Origin: Nemopilema nomurai
Taxonomy: Eukaryota; Cnidaria; Scyphozoa; Rhizostomeae; Rhizostomatidae
DNA: 64,000 bases
Assembly (NCBI GenBank): GCA_003864495.1
Contig: ML133454.1
Span: 2,523,233 to 2,587,232 of the forward strand
Direction: 5' to 3'
Positions within the stretch are counted from its first letter, which is position 1. Every line of letters starts with the position of its first letter. A program made the position numbers and the translations under genes. Under the pieces are notes generated by a model. It searched no databases. It saw only the letters and a list, made by a program, of their open reading frames with translations, and was not told the DNA's origin. Positions 13,101 to 25,100 of the stretch are shown here, one piece after another.

Positions 13101-16100
13101 CCAGTACTGTTTTGGTAGAATCCCTCCGGACATTGTTGGCACTTGTCAGCTGACGAATTAAAGAATGATCCAGCGGCGCAAATTTCTACGGTCAAACAGA
13201 ACAATCGTGATATTGCAGTGATGCTTGAAGTTATATTTACAAAAATAGTCACAAGAATTAGTCGCAGGTTGTTGGAGCTTTTAGCAATTGATGTTCAAAA
13301 CGAATCCAATCAAAACTAAGAAGCATGTTTACTTCCAGACTTCATGCAAAGTAGGCGAGAAAACGGAAACGCAAGTTACAGAAACCTTTGAAAGGTGCAA
13401 GGCCTTAGCATGTCGTAAATACAAGATGCTATGAGAATAGAAAGACTTAGACAAAGAATAGAAGACAGGATGATAATTTCTAAATCTTCGAAAAGAGTGA
13501 ATTATATAGAACAAAATTATATTGGATTATTATCCGCCTTGAAAGAGAAAAATACAAAACTGAGACTTTTTCAGTGAACGCAGCTTCATAATCCAAAATG
13601 GCGTCCAACGAGCAACCATTTGCACAACATACTTGCAATTCTACCAGTTGGAAGTGCTTCATACAACGAATTTACACATGAGGATAAACATAATACGAAC
13701 CTTTGCACGCCGAGCTCTGGTTGGTTGCGACACTGAATGTCGTTGTACCAGAGGGACAAGTGGTGCAATTGACTGAACCATCCATTTGCTGGTATGTCCC
13801 AATAGGACAATCTAAACATTGATTGCCTGACACATTGTTGTACGTTCCAGCTGGACAAATGACTGCAAAAGGAAACGCTCTACTTTTTATATCCTGCTTC
13901 AGGCCAATTACGGTTGGGTTCCTTATTGATAACAATAGACATCGACTACCATAAAGAGCATATGCGGAGCAATAATGGCTAGAAGATCAAGATTTAACTG
14001 GCAACTGCATCCTGCATTTGATGTGGGATGGGACAAAAAATTGCCTGGCTGTATTGATATGCGTGAAAGCAGAACGTGTGAAAGGCAAAATTACTTTGAA
14101 TTTACTAACATCATAAATGATAAATGCAAAAAATCCCGTTTTTGTTACGCACAATTGAAATGATAAATCAGACGCTAGACACAAATATGTTCATAACATA
14201 TAGAACATTACATACTGCAATTTTTAGTTTGAGTCTGCAGGACACTGCCTTGGGCACACGTGGTAGAGACGGTTGTTTTGATGTCGTTGTTGGTCAAATT
14301 GACGGTGACGTTGTTGACTGATACGGTCAGGTTGAACTGCCCGTTCTTGAGACCGCTCTGCACCTGTTGCGTGTAATTGTCGGCACTGGTCGTGTTCACT
14401 TGGAAGTCCACGGTAATTATGGCTGATGCACCGCCTGTGCTCCTTCGCTTCCTCGCAGCGCCGTCGCATTTGATGCTGGTTTGACTGAAATCACAGCTGG
14501 CTCCACAAATTGGGAAATACTTCTGGATCGTGTTTATCTTGGCCTCAAATTCCCTTCTAAACTGCGCGATAAATGCTTGGTCACAAGAACTTGCCGAATA
14601 CGTCACTTTATTTGAAGTTGTTGTGGTTGCTGCAGCCATCACTGTCGTAAACAAAACAATTCAAAATTAAGGCAATGCTAGGCAATTGAAAAGGGGGCGT
14701 GTAGTTGTGATTAATAACCCTTTTCTGGCGAAGAAGGCACGCTGGATCCACTAATGTTTTTACACAAACTGGACGTAAATGAGGCCCATATATCCTACGA
14801 CCAGCAATATGAAAAAACTGTCAATGAACTTCGAAACATTTGGGGCATTTGAAGACATTGCTGGTTCTTCGCCATGCTTCGTGGCACCTTGATTACTGGA
14901 TCCTTGGAAAGCAAACTTTTCCTGTTTTTCATTGCCACCCTGACATTTCTCGTGTCCACCGATCAGCGGATGAAGAATTTTCATGGGGAACGAAGAGTGG
15001 AACTCACGTGCACAAGCAGGAAGCAGGTTCTGTGGATTCTCTGGGAAGGTGGGCGGCCCGTGGCTCCATGCTCCACTTTGTCCGCACGAATAGTACGGTG
15101 GATGGCGCACTGCGAAGGCGTGGTTCGGGTAGCACTTCGCGTCGCAAAATCTGCCATAGTCCCAGCTGCCGCAAAATGCTGCTCCATTACGAGGCGGTTT
15201 CAAAAGCACGCAGTTGTAGCCTGAAAGAAGATCAATCCCTCAACAAAATTTTATTAATTGGTCACAACAAAAATACATTCAATGTTCATAAAAAACATAT
15301 CAGATTTGTGGCTCAGTTTGCGTGCAAACAAATCACATGCCTAGATTTCGCTTTGGACTATAAGTCCTAGATCGTGTTCTCATTGGTGAGGTACTTTGTT
15401 CCTAATGCAGAGACACCAAACACAAAAAACAAGAGACAAAGCAATAACGAAAACTTCTCTTCATAGCAATAACAAGAGCAACACCAACAACAAGTATAGT
15501 TTGTGTAGCTATTTATACACTTACGCATGACGTAAAGCTCGATTGTGCATGAAGCCGAATTTCCAGAAGCATCGCTGGCGATGTATGTTACGACATAGTC
15601 TCCCCAGGCCAAGTAAGACCCAGAGCGGTGAGATGCTGTGACGCTTATGACAGCCTTGTTGTCACTGAACACCGGCAGGGTCCAAGAAACAATGGAAAGT
15701 CTACTTGGTGTTATAACTTTTGTAACATTAGGGCAGCTGACGACTTTCGGTGCTTCCTTGTCTGTGGTGAGAAAACGGTTGAACAGATAAGCGACGCACG
15801 AGGAATTAGAATAACTTCCAAAAGACGACTTTAAGCATGAAAATGAGCTATAGTTGATTCTCATTTACTTGTGTCCAGAGAACTATAGGACTTGGCTATC
15901 GAAACAAAAGTTTGTTTAGATAACAGGAAAATATCCATGCCTTGATGGATAATAACCTAATTCACATATCAAGGTTACGAATGAAATTAAAATACCAAGA
16001 GTGACAGATGAAATAACTCGCTAAAAGAGGTCGCATGCGCCTAAGAAAGGTTGCCAATGCAGAAAAACAGATGAATGGGGATAGAGAGAAAAAGACTCGG

Positions 16101-19100
16101 ATGGAGTTGCGTGTGTCAAAGCCATTTCCCATGCTATAATACTGACCTATTTCTGTCTCACAGAATTGTCCAATGAATGAAGGAGGGCACGTGTTACTAC
16201 CACAAGTGGTTGGTTCAACGATGGTGACATTGGGTCCTTTCGATCCGCTGAGATGAATCCAGGAACGGAGGGTATCTGAAACGAGGCACAGGAGGGGTGA
16301 GGCTAGGACTCTGTGCTCAGGGCACTACTGAGTGAAAACATGAGAAATCGTTATTGATAAATCGTTGTTAAGTGAACAAAAGTCTGCAAGATCCAAAGTG
16401 AGTCATGATTACATTCCGCTAGGCCTTTAGCGGTATTGTGATTCGATAATGTTACATGCAAGACAATGAAATGAAAGGTAAAAAGGGCATTCAACGTTGG
16501 CGCGAACAACTGCACTAATTTAGAGCTAACAAGTGAAAAAATATATACCTGTGAGATTTGTTGAACAGTTGGCTGTAAGCGAAGATCTTTCACTTGAACT
16601 CAATACCCTGCTCCAGACACCAACTTGGCCGATTTCCCCAACAAATGAGCTGCTTATGACCGAGCCGGTTGTCGAAATCTGCTGGCCGAGAACAAGCATG
16701 CCTTTTGGATCAAATATCTTTCGACCCTTCAAGCCGTTTTCAACTGAATCAAATACAACCCTGTAAAAACATAATAACAATGTCAATAACAATACAATGT
16801 AGAAATAGCTAAAATGCACAAGATGATTATAAAATGGGCATCAACATATGACAAAATTTAACTATAAGTGCCAATATATTTTTTAAAAGTTGATAAAGGG
16901 GGTTAATTGAAAGTTGATATAAATAACTGTAAAAATCCATGAACGGAACAAATCAAAATTAATCAACGAGTTCATGAATTCACTATTGGTTTGGCTTGAT
17001 GTAACATACTCTTTATCCTTGTAGATCTGAGCACGTCCTGTGGCTGGGTCAAAGGAGACTATAAGATGATGCCAAAGGCCATCGTTCAAAGGTTTTGTGA
17101 ATGGATGGGTCACTCGACTGCCACCTGAATGCGTGAATCGCACGAATCTGTTCTCGATTTCGAGCAGAACATCATGGTAAGACGAATTTACGACGTTGGC
17201 CAGCATCAGGAATGTCCCCGCGGACGACTTTCCGAGGAATCGCACCCAACTGGCGACGGTTACTGCTGGTGCACTCGTGTAGTTGGAGTAACTCAAGTAG
17301 GAGCCACTCCCACCGTGGAAGCGGAGGTCAAATCTTGGTGACTTTGCTATAACAAGTGAAAGTGGGTATAAGACGGCTTCTGTGGTGACAAGTTATAACA
17401 AACACATTAGTAACAAACATCAGTTGGTCTTGCCTGTGTCGTGAATTCTTTTGAGCCAAAAGCGACGGATGCAATTCAAACTTCGTAACAATTTCTACCA
17501 GGAAAACTGCAATACAGCAATATAGAGACAACAACAGTAACATTTTACTATGAATCCCAAAATTGACGAAACAGCTTAATAACGAGCGAACCTTTCTGGC
17601 ATTTAAGTCCGGTGTGAGTAATTGGGCATCGGCATTGGTAAGAATTGATGCCATCCAAGCAGGTACCTCCGTTGAGGCATGGTAGAGAACCGTTGCGAGT
17701 GATGCAGTCGTCAATGTTGATCTCGCATCTTGCCCCAGTGAAACCAAGTGGACAGGTGCATGTGTACGCTGCCACCTGAAAAGTTGCGAAGCACCATCTC
17801 GTGACAAGTCTTTTTGTTGTTGAGAAATTTATTAGCCTTGATTGCGACGGGGGCGTACACCGGTCAAACACGATAGCCGTAAATTCATATGCATAAAAAT
17901 CGTACATGTGTAATATTAGATACAATAAGATTCTTAGTTAATTCTAGCGCTGATCTTTCATTAGGTACAATACATGCAGAGATGAGTGATTAAAGTGATT
18001 CAATCAAGTCACATTAATGATCAAGGACGTAATCCAGGACGTACCAGGTCGAGACAGGTTCCTCCGTTTTGACAAGGATTCGATGCACACTCATTAATCT
18101 CAGTCTGACACGTGTCACCCTGGTATCCATCAGTGCAAATGCATTGGAACGAGGCTGAATCCTTCACATTCAAACATGAGCTGTTGTACATACAGGGGTT
18201 TGGGGTGCAGTAATCAATTTCGATCTCGCATGATTGTCCTCTGGAAAAGATAGAAGGACCAGATTCAGAATTTCATTAAACAATCAAGCAATGTTTACTG
18301 TCTATGCAAAGCAACTAGGGCCTACTAAAACGCCCAAAAGCAATTTTTCAGGTCATGTTGAGACAAGATTAGTACCTCGTCGTACAAAAACAAAGGATCA
18401 AGTCTTTTTATTTATTTGCAGACAAAGATGATTGACGAAATGTAGCTTCAAAACTGGCAAAAATATAACGAAAAACGGTTTGTCCATTGGAACAAGTTTC
18501 AAGAGTAAGGTAGGAATAACGGGAACGTAATGCCTCCCTTATGCTTTACGTTATATAATTTTGCAACTGCCAACTTAGGCAGTATTCTATAAAAGAAGAA
18601 TCGGAAAGCATTGAATACTTCAAAAGGGAGGGGACTTTTCGCGCAAGCTATTTTAACTACTGAATGTTCTCACCTGTATCCTGGCTTGCATTGACAGTAG
18701 AACCCATTGATCATGTCTGTGCAGTTGTATGCATTTCCGCGGCAGGGGTCTGGGTAGCACTCATCGATGTCAGTCTCACAGTTCACACCAGTATACCCCG
18801 GTGCACACGTGCAGTTGTAGCCATTAACAAAGTCTGTGCAATTCCCAGAATTATTACACGGAAGTGACGCACACTCATCGATGTTGACATTGCAGTCTTT
18901 GGCAGTGAACCCAGCCATACAGTTGCACCTACCAAGAAACCATAGATGAGATTTCAATTAAAACATCTGCAGATTCAACAACAAAACACTACAAGTATAG
19001 CTTCATTTAAACAGTCTGGATTTGATGAAGTGGTTTGTGGATGATCCAAGGTAGACAAATAATAACCCATAGCATCAAAAGCGGCTATCGTACATTTATA

Positions 19101-22100
19101 AGGAAATTGCAAGCATTCAAGTGCTATTGCGAAATCGAAATCGAAAACAGATAAATGAGCTATCGGGTTCTACGGGACCTAAATGCAAAGACTTTTACCT
19201 GTAATCAGCAACCAAGTCGATGCAATCCCCGTACACACAGGGATCCGGAACACATTCATTTGTCTCATTCTCGCAGTGCTCACCATAGAAGCCAGAGAGG
19301 CAAGTACAGTTGTACGAATTGACCTAGACATTGAAGAGGTTTGTGAATGGGAACATCAAAACAGATTGCCGATTGCTGAAATAGCACCGACAGATGATCA
19401 CTGAAACTGACAGATGGTTGCAAAAAGTGACTGATGATGACAGTGTCTGTTGAATGATAAAAAAGACAAGGTCAAATCGAATGATGACGCCAGGATGATC
19501 AAGCAGCCGTTTATGATGTTGATGCGGCAAAAATAGCAACAACAAAACAATCGTCATTATACCTATAAGTATTAAGTGATAGTATTGATGATTTATATTG
19601 GCAAGAGACGAGGCGGAAATGTCAAAGAGAATTGCAAACCTGGTCAATACAAGTTGCATTGTTCTTGCATGGACTGGAGACGCATTCGTCAATATCGACA
19701 TCGCAGCTTTCTCCGGTGTACCCCACAGCACAGGTACATTCAAAGTTGTTTACGAGGTCAGTGCACGAGGCACCGTTCTTGCAAGGAAGCGAAGCACATT
19801 CATCGATGTCGACTGTACAGTTCTTCCCTGTGTACCCTGCAAGGCAACACCACAACTAGTCATTGTCACAATTATCATCAAATCAAAAATTCATCTCCCA
19901 TTGAAAGCAGCTGGTCAAGGCGATTTCTCGTTTTCTAGTCAGAGAAAGTTAAAGTAAATTGCCCATTTCTAACAGAAAATATCTAGGGGAAAGTTAATTT
20001 CCCACTTGTGTAGTAATCATAATGCAGGTAAAACATATTTCAAAAGCCATGTCCTCTCATGTCAGTTGAAAAAAAATGGCACTGTTGGCAAGTAAACCAG
20101 ATAAAAGACATCAAATACTGGGTCGACTACAAGATGAACTCTGGTGGCAATCATCAACCCTTTACGAAAAGCTGGCATACCAGCTTGGCAGATGCAGCGG
20201 TAGTCATTTATTCCGTCCAAGCATGTTCCATTATTGGCGCATGGTTCAGTTAAGCACTCGTCGATATCAACCTCGCAAATGCTGCCCGCAAAGCCGGGTT
20301 GACATTCGCATCGAAAGCTGTTCACCAAATCAATGCAGGTCGCATTGTTTCGACAGGGGCTTGACAAACATTCGTTGGTCTCGTTTTGGCAATGAACACC
20401 TAAAAAGAGGCACTTGATAAGTGTTTGAACAAACACGGTGCACATGTAAACAAACAGGAAGACGGTACGCAGATGCACAGGCACAATAGATGTCTTGGTG
20501 TACGTACAGTAATAGCCGGGTAAGCAGAGACACAATAGATGTCTTGGTGTACGTACCGTAATAGCCGGGTAAGCAGAGACACAATAGATGTCTTGGTGTA
20601 CGTACCGTAATAGCCGGGTAAGCAGAGACACAAGTAGCGGTTAACGAGGTTAAGGCAAGTTGCTCCGTTCTGGCACGAATCAGGGACACACTCGTTGATG
20701 TCGATTTGGCAGAATTCTCCGGTAAACCCAGGTCTACAGATGCACGTGATCTGAAATGAGGCAAGAGAATAGAGTAAATCACAGGAACTCACCCTGCCAA
20801 AGAAGTCATTGGTTAATTCACAGAAGTGGCCTCTTGTTGAGACAGGCGTACATTAAAGGCGGATGGCACTTGCAAGATGAGAGAGAGTGAATCGTGATTG
20901 TTACCCTAGCAAGCATCATTAAGTTTTTTAAGACCAGAATTAGGTAAAAATGGTACTAACAAATAAAAGATTTATTGATTTGAATAAATAAAATTTGACG
21001 CTTTCTGTTTATCATTGGTGGGGAACTTGATCTTGACGTAATGCCTTAAAGAAGCAATGACACTAGAACCAGCATTATTCTATGTGATGCTCGAATTAGC
21101 TTATAGTTATAGTGTTGGTGGAACATTATGATGAAGAAAATTATGAAAGCCTCTCCTGAATCAGGTTGGAATAGTACAATGCTTGCTGTGATTAAAATTA
21201 ATTTTCTTCATTTACTTTCACTCTCTCCCAACACAATTTCATCCAAGTCCTTAACGAGACTTGCTCTACCTTGACAAGTACCTGTCATTACAATTTTCCC
21301 TTCTAATCATTCTAACTTATTCTAACTCAAAACTGGGACATACCGAGTTCACGCCGTCAACACAGGTACCCCCGTACAAACAGGGCTGACTCTCGCATTC
21401 ATTGATGTCTATCTCGCAATTTGACCCAGTGAAGCCAGGGGGACACGTACATGTGTAGGAGTTCACCAGATTTGTGCAATTGCCACCGTTCTGACAAGGC
21501 GTCGAAGCACACTCGTCGATGTCGACCCCACAGTTACTTCCAGTGTAGCCATCGGCACATTGACAAGTGTAGGCGAATTCACCGGGGACGCATGTGCCGT
21601 TGTTTTGACATGGCGAGGCGTAGCAAGAATCGTTGGCTATAAGAAACAATAGGTAGGGAAGGACAGTTAATCAAAAGACAATTAATAGGCTTGTCTAGGG
21701 ATATAGGCCTTACTATAAGCTTTTCTACAAAGCCAGATACTAAAGTAAGGATGCTCACTTGGACATTCGGAAACCGATACTGCGCCTGCCTGGCCACCAA
21801 ACTTTCCTCCGCCGGGACAGGGGTAACAAACAACACGGCCTGCATTGGGCTGATAAGTGCCAATTGGGCATTGTTTGCAAGGACTGTATCCGTCATCGGA
21901 GATGTTGCCGGGTGCACAAGATTCTAAAACATAGCAATGAAAAGACTGAAATAACGTTATGTTTAGTGTACAGATGGGTTTTCTTGGCAGCAGTATTCTG
22001 ACCTGTGTCTACCAGAAACGTTGAGACAATGCAACAGCACCTTTTCACCAGACTTGCTATTCATATTCAGCTGCTTCAGTATAAATATATTTTAGTACTG

Positions 22101-25100
22101 GCCCAGAAATCATGGGTCAAAGGTCAAGCCACAGAGGTCAATCTACCAGTAGGGCCCAGGCATTGACTATGGCTGCCCAAAAGGCCCACCATTAGAAGCA
22201 AGCTATGGAACGCTAAATGACAAAAACATTTTGATCGACTAACTGGGGAACTAATGAACGTAACCAACAAGGCGATGCTGCTCACCTACGCATTTAGCCA
22301 CTGACGTTGCACCAGTGGACTTTGTAGACATACCGGACGGGCATTTCTCACACCTGGTCGACTTTTGCGATGACTGGTACTCCCCAACTGGACACGGGCG
22401 ACAAACTGGTCCAAAACCATCGTAAGAGAACGTACCAGCTTTGCAAAATTCTGTCGTAAGTAAAATCACAATATACATAAGTTCATGCTCTTTTTCCACT
22501 AAACTCAATGAAGTGTTTGACTAAAATATACGCACAACCTTGGTCTGTGTGGTTAATAGGACCTTGTTGGTGGATTAGCAGGTTGAAGAGATGTCGGTGA
22601 ACTATAATTCAAGATTCAGCGGTCCGCACTTAAAGAAAATCAGTGAGTTGTGTGAAGAGATGATGTTCATTGCTTAAAATCAATACATAGTTCGGCTTCC
22701 TTTTATTTTTTGTGATTAAAAATTCAAATCATGCAAGACTTTTATCTAAAATTGGTGAATCAAGAACAAACCGCTCTGTTGAAATGGGTGAAAAGTTTCT
22801 TTTCTAAGACATTGAAAAAATTTATGGAATAAGGGATGATGAGACAGGGTGATTAGAATAAAGAAGGAATGAAGAAGATTAGAATAAAGAAGGAATGAAG
22901 AAGATTAGAATAAAGAAGGAATGAAGAAGATTAGAATAAAGAAGGAATGAAGAAGAGTAGAATAAAGAAGGAATGAAGAAGATTAGAATAAAGAAGGAAT
23001 GAAGAAGATTAGAATAGAGAAGGAATGAAGATTAGAATAAAGAAGGAATGAAGAAGATTATCACTGAAAAAGCTTAAAATGACTTTGAAAAACAGAAAAC
23101 AACTACTGAATTTTAAAAAGAATTAATTTTTTAAGCAAGAAAACGTATATGAATCATACCTAGACATTTCTTTGAATGGGTCCTTAGAGTTCCTGAGCCA
23201 GCTGGACACTGGATGCAGCTTTTTTCCCCGCTGACGCTTTGATACGTGTTCATTGGGCAACCCAAACAATTTTGATCCGTTGAACTAAAATACATACCAG
23301 GCGTGCAGGCATCTATAAGAGATTAGCGTTAGTCATATATAGGGTTGCGCGCATTGGGGGGTGCCAGCCACAATAAAGTAGGGGGGAATGAGCTAGTATC
23401 CCTTGAAACATTGTGAAGAGAAGCCATATATAAGGTTGCGCGCATTGGGGGGGTGCCAGCCGCAATAAAGTAGGGGGAATGAGCTAGTATCCCTTGAAAC
23501 ATTGTGGAGAGAAGCCATATATAAGGTTGCGCGCATTGGGGGGTGCCAGCCACAATAAAGTAGGGGGGAATGAGCTAGTATCCCTTAAAACATTGTGGAG
23601 AGAAGCCATATATAAGGTTGCGCGCATTGGGTGCCAGCCACAATAAAGTAGGGGGAATGAGCTAGTATCCCTTAAAACATTGTGGAGAGAAGCCATATAT
23701 AAGGTTGCGCGCATTAGGGGGTGCCAGCCACAATAAAGTAGGGGGGAATGGGCTAGTATCCCTTAAAACATTGTGGAGATAAGCCATATATAAGGTTGCG
23801 CGCATTAGGGGGTGCCAGCCACAATAAAGTAGGGGGGAGTGAGCTAGTATCCCTTGAAACATTGTGGAGAGAAGCCATAAATAAGGTTGCGCGCATTGGC
23901 GGGTGCCAGCCACAATAAAGTAGGGGGAATGAGCTGGTATCCCTTAAAACATTGTGGAGAGAAGCCATATATAAGGTTGCGCGCATTAGGGGGTGCCAGC
24001 CACAATAAAGTAGGGGGTAATGAGCTAGTATCCCTTAAAACCGGCAACTCACAGCAATAATCGGTTCCGACGACTGCTGTTTTGATGTAAACTTGGTTGG
24101 ATGGACAGCATCCACTTGCAGTGCGTTCGCAGCACAACTTGTCTTCAGTGATAGCCACGCTCTGGCAATTGGCCGGTCCAAATGGAGCAAATTGAGCAGT
24201 GTAGTTTGATTGCAGGCTTGCTACATCAGCTTTCAAAGCATTAATGCACGTTGTTAGTCTCAAGTTAGTAATGTTCTGAACAGCCACTGAGGCCTTGAAG
24301 GAAGCTCGTATTTTCGTTACAATATTGAAAGTGGCACTTGTGGATGTGTAAATCGTGAACCTTGACATTTGCATATCGGCACATTCGGGCAGTTGCCTGT
24401 TTGTCAGGTAAGCGACCAGTGCATCACTCCGTGAGAAAAGCTGACCGGACGATGTCAAGTGCTGCAAAGCAGAGGTTGGGTACACGATCTTGGTTGTGAA
24501 TTCGAGACAAACGGTAACCAGCTTCTTCACTGCAAAATTAATGATAAAGTCAATCAATAACCACCAAAAACCTATTCGATAATAGAAACCTCTTTTGCCC
24601 GTTTGAGCCCTGGGAAGAAATAGTAAGGAACATTACATGACAGGCTTTGCTCTAACAAAGCAAGCCGATTAGAAGAAGAAGAAAGAACCAATTTAAAGAA
24701 CAAGGAATCGATTCGTAGAAGAAGAAAGAACCAATTTAAAGAACAAGGGATCGATTCGTAGAAGAAGAAAACCGATTCGAAGAAAGAAGGAACCGATTCG
24801 AAGAAAGAAGGAACCGATTCGAAGAAAGAAGGAACCGATTCGAAGAAAGAAGGAACCGATTCGAAGAAGAATAAACCGATTCGAAAAAAGAAGGAACCGA
24901 TTCGAAGAAGAAATAACCGATTCGTAGAAGGCAATGCGTGATTAATCGCGGTTAAGGCAAGATACTGATTTTTACAGTGTTACTCGTGTGCTTAAAGATC
25001 CAATTAAACATGTTGTCTCAAAACAAACATTTTCGATAATAGAATGCCTTCCCATTGGTGTAACCCGCTTTCTGGGTATTGAGTCAATGTAACGAATTTG

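Noticed and set aside
23329..24040. Several overlapping minus-strand ORFs
   Set aside because: Translations of the 91-bp minisatellite; identical peptides repeat in phase with the array.
24572..24934. ORF with repeated FFESVPS
   Set aside because: Translation of a 21-bp intronic minisatellite.
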